Origin: an uncultured Bacteroidaceae bacterium
GTDB taxonomy: Bacteria > Bacteroidota > Bacteroidia > Bacteroidales > Bacteroidaceae
Direction: 5' to 3'
Assembly (NCBI GenBank): GCA_905234735.1
Contig: CAJOJA010000014.1
Location: 1 to 57,790 of the forward strand
DNA length: 57,790 bases
The notes below the pieces were generated by a model. It made no database searches, was not told the DNA's origin, and saw only the letters and a program-made list of their open reading frames with translations. Both the position numbers and the translations under genes were made by a program. Positions 1 through 6,670 of this stretch are shown piece after piece; the first letter of the stretch is position 1; the number at the start of each line of letters is the position of its first letter.

Positions 1-1
1 G

Positions 2-820
2 GTTAAGGATTCAGTTACCGAGAAAATCTCGGCAACTGCCTCTGATGGGAAGAACTATATGACTCAGTTTTACAACCTCGATGCCATCATAAGTGTGGGA
101 TATCGTGTCAATAGCATCCGGGCTACTCAGTTCCGCCAGTGGGCTACCAGTGTACTGCGAGAATATGCCATTCGTGGATATGTGCTGGACAGAAAGCGTA
201 TGGAGAATGGCACGTTCTTGGATGAGGACTACTTTGAACACCTGTTAGCAGAGATTCGTGAAATTCGTCTGTCTGAGCGACGTTTCTATCAGAAATTGAC
301 GGACATCTATGCGACAGCAATTGACTATAATCGTGATGCTCCCACTACCAGGCTCTTCTTTAAGATGATGCAGAACAAGATGCACTATGCCGTTCATGGA
401 CGTACGGCAGCGGAACTAATAGTAGAACGAGCTGATGCAGAACAAGAGCACATGGGACTGACCACTTGGGAGAATGCACCTGATGGTAAGATAGTCAAGA
501 CAGATGTGTCGATAGCCAAGAACTACCTGAAAGAGGTGGAACTGGCAGATATGGGACAGTTGGTGAATGGTGTACTGGAATTGGCAGAACGTATGGCTAA
601 GCGCCATATACCTATGACGATGGAGGACTGGGCCAAACAGATTGATACCATCTTGGAGGCTGGTGGTAATGAAGTGCTGCAAACGGCAGGTTCTGTAACA
701 GCAGAAGAGGCCAAAGACCATGCCGAGACTGAATTTGAGAAGTACCGCATCGTACAAGATCGTTTGTTCCAAAGCGACTTTGATAAGTATTTGGGTGAGT
801 TACCTTTTGAAGGTGAGTAA
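2..820 (+). CDS. RhuM family protein, 5' end cut by the window edge
   Basis: The reading frame is open from base 2 and continues off the left edge, so the N-terminus is missing; the ATG at 59 is internal. The segment FYNLDAIISVGYRVNS, followed by RATQFRQWATSVLREY, is the hallmark of the RhuM (virulence-associated Fic/KilA-N-like) family. The remainder, about 220 residues, is helical and charged, with the usual C-terminal region ending in YLGELPFEGE. The biochemical role of RhuM proteins is not established; they often sit near restriction-modification or phage-defence genes, which cannot be checked here because the upstream sequence is absent. The gene is more AT-rich than the neighbouring dnaB, consistent with an accessory origin. 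Family assignment is firm, function unknown. Confidence 0.9.
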   Translation, partial: VKDSVTEKISATASDGKNYMTQFYNLDAIISVGYRVNSIRATQFRQWATSVLREYAIRGYVLDRKRMENGTFLDEDYFEHLLAEIREIRLSERRFYQKLTDIYATAIDYNRDAPTTRLFFKMMQNKMHYAVHGRTAAELIVERADAEQEHMGLTTWENAPDGKIVKTDVSIAKNYLKEVELADMGQLVNGVLELAERMAKRHIPMTMEDWAKQIDTILEAGGNEVLQTAGSVTAEEAKDHAETEFEKYRIVQDRLFQSDFDKYLGELPFEGE

Positions 821-874
821 GATTCCGGTATACAACATATCATTTCGGTAATAGGACGTAGCCTCTTACCTTTG

Positions 875-920
875 CACCCGATGATGAGCCATAAAACGGC
901 TGGTGGCTCACCGTCGGGTG
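875..920. terminator. Interrupted inverted repeat downstream of RhuM gene
   Basis: CACCCGA (875-881) pairs with TCGGGTG (914-920), and inside it TGAGCCA (885-891) pairs with TGGCTCA (904-910), leaving a 12-nt loop. It lies 55 bp after the RhuM stop. No T-run follows, so it is either a weak or factor-assisted terminator or another palindromic element. The rest of 821-1083 shows no gene. Confidence 0.5.
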
Positions 921-1083
921 TTCATTGAAAGCAATTCATAGCAGAATGTGGAATTGAGTGCTGTTGCCAATTCGTAACCCAGATTTTCCTCAATCCCCCA
1001 AACTGCCTTTATACAAAGAAAAGCTGAGAAATCTTACAAAGTTTAAAAAAACGCAATCTGCCAACATAAGACGGATAAATTCT

Positions 1084-2664
1084 TTAGAACGGAGGGTCGC
1101 CGTCCACAGGGTCGCTGGCACCGAAGGGCGACGTGTCGGGCATGTTCAGGGCCATGCCACCCATGCTGGCAGCCTCCTCGTCCGAGAGTTTGGAGCTCAC
1201 CGTGGTCGAACCGCCGTATTGGCTCTGCGGAAGCGGAGCGGGAGCCGTGTCCTCGTAGTCTTCGAAACGGGCAAACTGGTGCTTGAACTTCAGCTTGATG
1301 ACGCCCGTGGCACCGTTACGGTGCTTGGCAATGATGAACTCGGCCTTGCCGGTCATGTCCTCGCCGTCGACCTCCATAATCTTATAATACTCAGGACGGT
1401 GGATGAAGCAGACCATATCGGCATCCTGCTCGATGGCACCCGACTCGCGCAAGTCCGAGAGCTGCGGACGCTTGCCCTCGTTGCCCTCGCGGTTCTCGAG
1501 TCCGCGGTTCAACTGCGACAAGGCGATGATGGGGATGTTCAGTTCCTTGGCCAGTCCCTTCAGGTTGCGGCTGATGGTCGAGACTTCCTCCTGTCGGCTG
1601 CCGAACTGCATGCCTGAGGCATTCATCAGCTGCAGGTAGTCGATGAGTATCATCCTTACCCCGTGGTCGCGTACCAGACGGCGGGCCTTCGTGCGCAGTT
1701 CAAAGATGCTGAGGGCTGCCGTGTCATCGACGTAGATGGGGGCATCGATGAGTTGGTTGATGCGTGCGTCCAGTTGGTTCACCTCCACGGGGCTCAGCCG
1801 GCCGCTCTTCAACGTCTCGCCAGGGATTTCGCAAACGTTCGATATCAGGCGGTTCACCAGCTGCACATTGGCCATTTCGAGCGAGAACATCGCCACAGGT
1901 ATGCGCATGTCCACAGCCATGCGTTTGATCATCGAAAGGATGAACGCCGTCTTACCCATGGCCGGGCGGGCGGCGATGATGACGAGGTCGCTGTTCTGCC
2001 ATCCGTTGGTGGCCTTGTCCAGTTTGGCGTAGCCCGTCGAGATACCCGACAGTCCGTCGGTGCGGGCCATCGTCTCCTTCAACCGTTCCATCGCCTCGTC
2101 GATGACGGGATTAATCTGGGTGTAGCTGGTGCGTTGCGTCTGCTGCGATATGGTGTACAGCTCGGCCTCGGTCTCCTGCATCAGGTCGGCCACGTCCTTC
2201 GTAGGGTCGAAGGCATCGCCCAGGACACGGCTGGCAAAGGTTATCAGTTTGCGGGCCTGATATTTCTGGTGGATGATTTTGGCCTGATACTCGATGTGGG
2301 CCGAGGTGATGACGTTCTGCGTCAGCTGGGCGATGTACATCACCCCGCCAGCCTCCTCCAGTTTGCCCTGTGTCTCCAGGTACTGGGGCACTGTGATGAC
2401 GTCCACCGGACGCTGGTTCACCTGCAGCGCCTGAATGGCCTCGAATATCACCTGGTGGCGATGGTCGTAGAACGACTCGGACTGCAACAGGTTCTGCACC
2501 TGCTCATACGACTCCTGCTCGATGAGCAAGGCACCCAGCACGGCGGCCTCGAAGTCCAACTGCTGCGGCTGTTTGTGGCCGTAGGCATCCATCTGGGGCA
2601 CCTCCACCACCTTCTGCTTCGTCTGCCGTTTCCCACGGCTATTCGTTTGGTTTATTGTTGGCAT
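1084..2664 (-). CDS. dnaB: Replicative DNA helicase DnaB
   Basis: Hexameric 5'-3' helicase that unwinds the replication fork and recruits primase. The N-terminal DnaB domain (about residues 35-140) is followed by the RecA-like core: Walker A AARPAMGKTA near residue 231, Walker B MILIDYLQL, and the later KHRNGATG segment. The product of 526 residues is normal for Bacteroidetes DnaB. The frame is open to an upstream ATG at 2763, but the start at 2664 (MPTINQTNS) is preferred because a Bacteroidetes promoter lies at 2685-2716, inside the would-be extension, and the upstream extension shows no conserved sequence. It is transcribed divergently from the HU-like gene. The C-terminus is a low-complexity acidic tail rich in Gly, Pro and Asp. 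Confidence 0.96.
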   Translation of the reverse strand: MPTINQTNSRGKRQTKQKVVEVPQMDAYGHKQPQQLDFEAAVLGALLIEQESYEQVQNLLQSESFYDHRHQVIFEAIQALQVNQRPVDVITVPQYLETQGKLEEAGGVMYIAQLTQNVITSAHIEYQAKIIHQKYQARKLITFASRVLGDAFDPTKDVADLMQETEAELYTISQQTQRTSYTQINPVIDEAMERLKETMARTDGLSGISTGYAKLDKATNGWQNSDLVIIAARPAMGKTAFILSMIKRMAVDMRIPVAMFSLEMANVQLVNRLISNVCEIPGETLKSGRLSPVEVNQLDARINQLIDAPIYVDDTAALSIFELRTKARRLVRDHGVRMILIDYLQLMNASGMQFGSRQEEVSTISRNLKGLAKELNIPIIALSQLNRGLENREGNEGKRPQLSDLRESGAIEQDADMVCFIHRPEYYKIMEVDGEDMTGKAEFIIAKHRNGATGVIKLKFKHQFARFEDYEDTAPAPLPQSQYGGSTTVSSKLSDEEAASMGGMALNMPDTSPFGASDPVDGDPPF

Positions 2665-2684
2665 ATAACTGTCGAAATGGGTTG

Positions 2685-2716
2685 CAAAGTTATGAAAACT
2701 TTGGCAGACTAACAAG
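2685..2716 (-). promoter_or_regulatory. Promoter of dnaB
   Basis: Read on the minus strand, TAACTTTG (2685-2692) matches the Bacteroidetes TAnnTTTG element, with a CTTG (2713-2716) 20 nt upstream in place of TTTG. The predicted start of transcription lies about 15 nt before the ATG at 2664, supporting that start codon. Confidence 0.6.
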
Positions 2717-2743
2717 ATTTTTTGCACGCCGCACGACAAAAAA

Positions 2744-2775
2744 TTTGCATAGTTCAGAAACATTCCTTACATTTG
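2744..2775 (+). promoter_or_regulatory. Promoter of the HU-like gene
   Basis: TTTG (2744-2747), a 20-nt spacer and TACATTTG (2768-2775) match the Bacteroidetes housekeeping consensus exactly. It yields a leader of about 130 nt before the ATG at 2910. Confidence 0.75.
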
Positions 2776-2784
2776 TACGTCGAA

Positions 2785-2877
2785 AACTGCAGACACCGAC
2801 CGATGGACGGACAAACACCGTCGACGGACGACCGTTCATCGCTGATGAATGTCCGTACACCGACGATGGCTGCAGTT
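2785..2877 (+). promoter_or_regulatory. Nested inverted repeats in the 5' leader of the HU-like gene
   Basis: Three nested pairs are visible: AACTGCAG (2785-2792) with CTGCAGTT (2870-2877), ACGGACA (2807-2813) with TGTCCGT (2850-2856), and TTCATC (2835-2840) with GATGAA (2844-2849). The self-complementary CCGTCGACGG lies at 2818-2827. They sit inside the transcribed leader, so a folded regulatory RNA or a protein-binding site (possibly autoregulatory) is plausible. No known riboswitch class was recognised. Confidence 0.45.
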
Positions 2878-2909
2878 GGTCATACGAAACCCATAAAAAC
2901 ACAATACGA

Positions 2910-3551
2910 ATGGCAAAATTTATCTATCAGGAGATTGGTGGAATCACCAACAAGGGAGAGAGTATCGTTAAGCCCCGTTTCGTGCAGACGAGGCAGGTGA
3001 GTACAAGCGAATTCATCAACGAACTGGCGCATCGCAGCTCGCTGACACGCGGCGAACTGGTGGGCGTGCTGCAGAACTTGGCCGATACGCTGCCCTCGTT
3101 CCTATCGCAGGGCCACAGCGTCCGGCTAGACGGAATCGGACTATTCACCCCCACACTGACCATGCGTGGCGGAAAGCCCGTGACAGAGACCACCGACGAG
3201 GGTTCGGCAGTGACCCACAACGCCCAGAACGTGGTGCTCGACACCATACGCTTCACCCCCGACCGCGAACTGGTCAGCCAGACACGCATGGACTGCAACC
3301 CTACCCACGACCAGTTCCAGGCCAACCGCAAGGCTATGGAGACGCCCTACACACGCGAGGAACGCTTGCAGCGCGCACTGAAGCATCTGGCCCAGCAGCC
3401 CATGCTGACCGTTTCCGACTACATGGAACTGACCGGACTGCGCCACACCATGGCCGCCCGCGAACTGCGCGAATGGGCCGAGGGCGAAAAGCCCGCGCTG
3501 CGGAAGGTGGGGCGCGGCTCACACCGTTATTATATATTAAATAATGTATAA
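2910..3551 (+). CDS. HU-like DNA-binding protein with a C-terminal extension (HU-HIG type)
   Basis: Nucleoid-type DNA-binding protein. Residues about 25-120 follow the HU/IHF pattern as seen in Bacteroidetes: ELAHRSSLTRGELVGVLQNL (helices), then VRLDGIGLFTPTL, corresponding to the HU beta arm base. Residues about 150-213 add a second helical region, possibly winged-helix, ending in RKVGRGSHRYYIL. The start at 2910 (MAKFIYQE) is chosen because a consensus promoter lies at 2744-2775 and the upstream open frame runs through that promoter and the structured leader. Canonical HU is about 90 residues; this 213-residue form is the longer Bacteroidetes subtype. Target sites and regulatory role are unknown. 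Confidence 0.85.
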   Translation: MAKFIYQEIGGITNKGESIVKPRFVQTRQVSTSEFINELAHRSSLTRGELVGVLQNLADTLPSFLSQGHSVRLDGIGLFTPTLTMRGGKPVTETTDEGSAVTHNAQNVVLDTIRFTPDRELVSQTRMDCNPTHDQFQANRKAMETPYTREERLQRALKHLAQQPMLTVSDYMELTGLRHTMAARELREWAEGEKPALRKVGRGSHRYYILNNV

Positions 3552-3555
3552 AGGC

Positions 3556-3586
3556 TTGGCCGTTTGGCAAAAACTTACTACCTTTG
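3556..3586 (+). promoter_or_regulatory. Possible promoter of the small exported protein gene
   Basis: TACCTTTG (3579-3586) fits TAnnTTTG; the upstream element is imperfect (TTGG at 3556-3559, 19-nt spacer). It starts 5 bp after the HU-like gene stop and 36 bp before the next ATG. Confidence 0.5.
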
Positions 3587-3621
3587 CCTACAGAACCCCA
3601 AAAACTAACCAACAAAAAACG

Positions 3622-4059
3622 ATGAAGACAAGAAACTCTATCGTGCTGGCCATACTATGTCTGGCACTGGCCCTGGGCCATACGGACAACGCCTGGGCCG
3701 GCAAGAACGCCGACATGCGCGTAGCCTACGTATTGAAGAACCTCGGCATCAAGCGCGACGTACAGCAGAAGCTGCAACCCCTGCTCGTCAGCTATATGGC
3801 CGACAAAAAGACGGCCAACAAACCGTACGACACGTTGAAGGACAAACTGAAACCCAGCATCGAGGCTGGCACCATAACGGAGAAGCAGGCCCAGGAACTG
3901 CTCACCAGGAAATGGGACGCTGCCGAGAAGGAACTGGCCGTGAAACGACAGTACGAGACGAAGTTCCGGACCGTTCTGTCGGCCAAGAAGACGTATCTCT
4001 GCTTTGACCTGCTCAACGACAAGAAGAGCAAGATACGAGGAGAGGATGAGAAAGATTAA
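3622..4059 (+). CDS. Small exported protein of unknown function
   Basis: A 145-residue protein. The N-terminus MKTRNSIVLAILCLALALG... AWA is a typical Sec signal peptide with a likely cut after AWA near residue 26. The mature part is about 120 residues, helical, Lys-rich and without cysteine pairs or metal motifs; a heptad-like stretch (TLKDKLKPSIEAGTITEKQA, then WDAAEKELAVK) suggests a helical bundle. Start at 3622 fits the signal peptide and follows the promoter-like TACCTTTG. I do not recognise a named family; periplasmic location is inferred from the signal only. Confidence 0.75.
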   Translation: MKTRNSIVLAILCLALALGHTDNAWAGKNADMRVAYVLKNLGIKRDVQQKLQPLLVSYMADKKTANKPYDTLKDKLKPSIEAGTITEKQAQELLTRKWDAAEKELAVKRQYETKFRTVLSAKKTYLCFDLLNDKKSKIRGEDEKD

Positions 4060-4061
4060 GA

Positions 4062-4085
4062 ATTAGGGATTAGGGATTAGGGATT
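4062..4085. repeat. Short tandem repeat (ATTAGGG x3) before menA
   Basis: Three direct copies of a 7-bp unit ending in TTAGGG fill the whole gap between the small exported gene and the menA ATG. It resembles the simple-sequence spacers seen elsewhere in this window (33132-33186, 38641-38682). Confidence 0.7.
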
Positions 4086-4934
4086 ATGAACTCCTATAAG
4101 GCTTGGTTTCTGGCTGCGCGTCCAAAGACGTTGACAGGGGCGGTGGCTCCTGTCTGCGTGGGTCTGTCGGCTGGTTGGGTCTCGCTGGGCAGTCTGCAAT
4201 GGGTGCCTGCGGCATTGTGCATCGCCTTTGCCCTGCTGATGCAGATCGATGCCAATCTGCTGAACGACTATCTCGACTTTCGAGGAGGCATTGACCGCGA
4301 GGACCGACTGGGTCCGCAACGGGCCTGTGCACAGGGATGGATAACGCCCGAGGCCATGCTCCGAGGCATCGCTGTGGTCACCGCCGCAGCCCTCTTGACG
4401 GGACTCCCGCTCATTGCGTGGGGCGGATGGGAGATGCTCATCGTCGGAGCCGTCTGCGTCATAGCCTGCGCCCTCTACTCCACCCTGGCCCGTCTGGCCC
4501 TGGGCGACGTGCTGGTGGTCGTCTTCTTTGGCATCGTACCCGTCTGCACTACCTACTACCTGCAGGCCGGCAACGTCGGTCAAGAGGTATTCCTGGCCTC
4601 CCTGGCCATGGGGCTCGTCACCGACTGCCTGCTCCTGGTCAACAACTTCCGCGACCGCGACACCGACCGTCGTGTGGGCAAGCACACCATCCCCAACCTC
4701 ATCGGCGAGCGCCGCACCTACATCCTCTACGCCCTCATCGGAGCCACAGCCTGCGCCCTCGTCTACAGCCAGACCCGCCTGCCCATCTTCTACCTGGCCA
4801 TCAACTTCTACCTCGTCAGCCGCATGCAGCGCATCCGCCGCGGCCGCGAACTGAACAAGATACTGGGGCAAACAGCCGCCAGCATCCTCCTCTTCGCCCT
4901 ACTCTACTCCGTGGGCATCATCTTTAACATATAA
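4086..4934 (+). CDS. menA: 1,4-dihydroxy-2-naphthoate polyprenyltransferase MenA
   Basis: Inner-membrane UbiA-superfamily enzyme that attaches the polyprenyl tail to 1,4-dihydroxy-2-naphthoate in menaquinone synthesis, needed for anaerobic respiration. The two Asp-rich, Mg-diphosphate-binding motifs are visible: N60-D61-x-x-D64 in NDYLDFRGGID, and NNFRDRDTDRRVGK around residues 186-199. About eight to nine hydrophobic segments span 282 residues, the usual length. The gene follows a short tandem repeat and is 16 bp upstream of ettA on the same strand. No other men genes are in the window. Other UbiA enzymes share the fold, but the ARPKTLTGAVAPV start is characteristic of MenA. Confidence 0.93.
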   Translation: MNSYKAWFLAARPKTLTGAVAPVCVGLSAGWVSLGSLQWVPAALCIAFALLMQIDANLLNDYLDFRGGIDREDRLGPQRACAQGWITPEAMLRGIAVVTAAALLTGLPLIAWGGWEMLIVGAVCVIACALYSTLARLALGDVLVVVFFGIVPVCTTYYLQAGNVGQEVFLASLAMGLVTDCLLLVNNFRDRDTDRRVGKHTIPNLIGERRTYILYALIGATACALVYSQTRLPIFYLAINFYLVSRMQRIRRGRELNKILGQTAASILLFALLYSVGIIFNI

Positions 4935-4950
4935 TTTATAAGCAACATAC

Positions 4951-6651
4951 ATGGCACAACAAACGGACGACAAGAAGATTATCTTCTCGATGGTCGGCGT
5001 GAGCAAGACCATCCAGCAGAACCAGAAACAAGTACTCAAGAACATCTACCTCTCCTTCTTCTACGGAGCCAAGATAGGCATCATCGGTCTGAACGGCGCA
5101 GGTAAGTCCACACTGATGAAAATCATTGCCGGACTCGACCAGCAGTATCAGGGCCAGGTGGTCTTCTCGCCAGGCTATTCGGTGGGCTACCTGCCACAGG
5201 ACCCGCAACTGGACGACCAGAAGACGGTCATCGAAGTGGTGAAGGAAGGCGTGCAGCCCATAGTGGATGCGCTCACCGAATACGAAGAGATAAACCAGAA
5301 GTTCGGACTGCCCGAATACTACGAGGACGAAGACAAGATGAACGCACTCTTTGCCCGTCAGGGCGAACTGCAGGACATCATCGACGCCACGGATGCATGG
5401 AACCTGGACAGCCGTCTGGAACGGGCAATGGATGCCCTGCGCTGTCCGCCAGCCGACCAACTGTGTGAACATTTGTCGGGCGGCGAGCGTCGTCGTGTGG
5501 CCCTGTGCCGACTGCTCTTGCAGAAGCCCGACGTGCTACTGCTTGATGAGCCGACGAACCATCTGGATGCCGAGTCGATAGACTGGCTGGAACAGCACCT
5601 GCAGCAGTACGAGGGCACCGTCATCTGTGTCACCCACGACCGTTACTTCCTCGACGATGTGGCCGGCTGGATTCTGGAACTGGATCGCGGCGAGGGCATC
5701 CCCTGGAAGGGCAACTACTCCTCGTGGCTGGAACAGAAGACCAAGCGCATGGAACAGGAGGAGAAGGTGGCCTCGAAACGCCGCAAGACACTGGAGCGCG
5801 AGCTGGAATGGGTGCGCATGGCACCGAAAGCCCGTCAAGCAAAGGGAAAGGCCCGTTTGAACTCGTACGACAAGATGCTGAACGAGGAACAGAAGGAGCG
5901 CGAAGAGAAACTGGAAATCTTCATCCCCAACGGTCCGCGCCTGGGCAACAAGGTCATCGAGGCTCACGGGGTTTCGAAGGCATACGGCGATAAGGTGCTT
6001 ATCAAAGACCTCGAGTTTATGCTGCCGCCCAACGGCATCGTAGGCGTCATCGGTCCCAACGGAGCCGGCAAAACCACGCTGTTCCGCATGATTATGGGCC
6101 TGGAGAAACCCGATGCCGGAACCTTTGAAGTGGGCGAGACCGTGAAACTGGCCTATGTGGACCAAAGTCACCACGACATCAAGGCCGACCAGTCGGTCTA
6201 TCAGGTTATCAGCCAGGGCAACGAGCTCATCCGTATGGGTGGTCGCGACATCAATGTCCGTGCCTACCTCAGTCGCTTCAATTTCTCCGGTGCCGACCAG
6301 GAGAAGAAATGTGGTGTGCTCTCCGGCGGTGAGCGCAACCGTCTGCATCTGGCAATGGCCCTGAAGCAGGAGGGTAACGTGCTGCTGCTCGACGAACCGA
6401 CGAACGACATCGACGTCAATACCCTACGCGCTCTGGAGGAAGGTCTGGAATCGTTTGCTGGCTGTGCTGTAGTCATCAGCCACGACCGCTGGTTCCTGGA
6501 CCGCATTTGCACCCACATCCTCGCCTACGAGGGCGACGGCCAGGTCTTCTACTTCGAAGGTTCCTACTCGGAGTACGAAGCCAACAAGTGCAAGCGCCTG
6601 GGCATTGAGGAGCCGAAGCGTGCCCGTTACCGCAAACTTTACGAAGACTGA
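4951..6651 (+). CDS. ettA: ABC-F translation factor EttA-like
   Basis: Soluble ATPase with two tandem ABC domains that binds the ribosomal E site and gates translation according to energy status. Walker A motifs are GLNGAGKST (residues 46-54) and GPNGAGKTT (about 368-376). Signatures are LSGGERRR and LSGGERNR, and Walker B motifs are VLLLDEPTNHLD and VLLLDEPTNDID. The linker between the domains (about residues 255-320) is Lys/Arg/Glu-rich, as expected of the ribosome-contacting P-site tRNA-interaction motif. No membrane segment is present, which rules out a transporter. The length, 566 residues, is close to E. coli EttA (555). An ABC-F resistance protein is less likely because the linker is short and the sequence is of the housekeeping type. 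Confidence 0.93.
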   Translation: MAQQTDDKKIIFSMVGVSKTIQQNQKQVLKNIYLSFFYGAKIGIIGLNGAGKSTLMKIIAGLDQQYQGQVVFSPGYSVGYLPQDPQLDDQKTVIEVVKEGVQPIVDALTEYEEINQKFGLPEYYEDEDKMNALFARQGELQDIIDATDAWNLDSRLERAMDALRCPPADQLCEHLSGGERRRVALCRLLLQKPDVLLLDEPTNHLDAESIDWLEQHLQQYEGTVICVTHDRYFLDDVAGWILELDRGEGIPWKGNYSSWLEQKTKRMEQEEKVASKRRKTLERELEWVRMAPKARQAKGKARLNSYDKMLNEEQKEREEKLEIFIPNGPRLGNKVIEAHGVSKAYGDKVLIKDLEFMLPPNGIVGVIGPNGAGKTTLFRMIMGLEKPDAGTFEVGETVKLAYVDQSHHDIKADQSVYQVISQGNELIRMGGRDINVRAYLSRFNFSGADQEKKCGVLSGGERNRLHLAMALKQEGNVLLLDEPTNDIDVNTLRALEEGLESFAGCAVVISHDRWFLDRICTHILAYEGDGQVFYFEGSYSEYEANKCKRLGIEEPKRARYRKLYED

Positions 6652-6670
6652 AATTAATGCATAATTCATA

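Noticed and set aside
1663..2712. Long open frame (349 codons) on the plus strand
   Set aside because: It is antisense to dnaB, His/Leu/Val-rich and shows no family motif; a shadow of GC-rich coding sequence.
2655..2909. N-terminal extension of the HU-like protein
   Set aside because: The extension would start inside the dnaB coding region and cross a consensus promoter and a structured leader; start 2910 is better.
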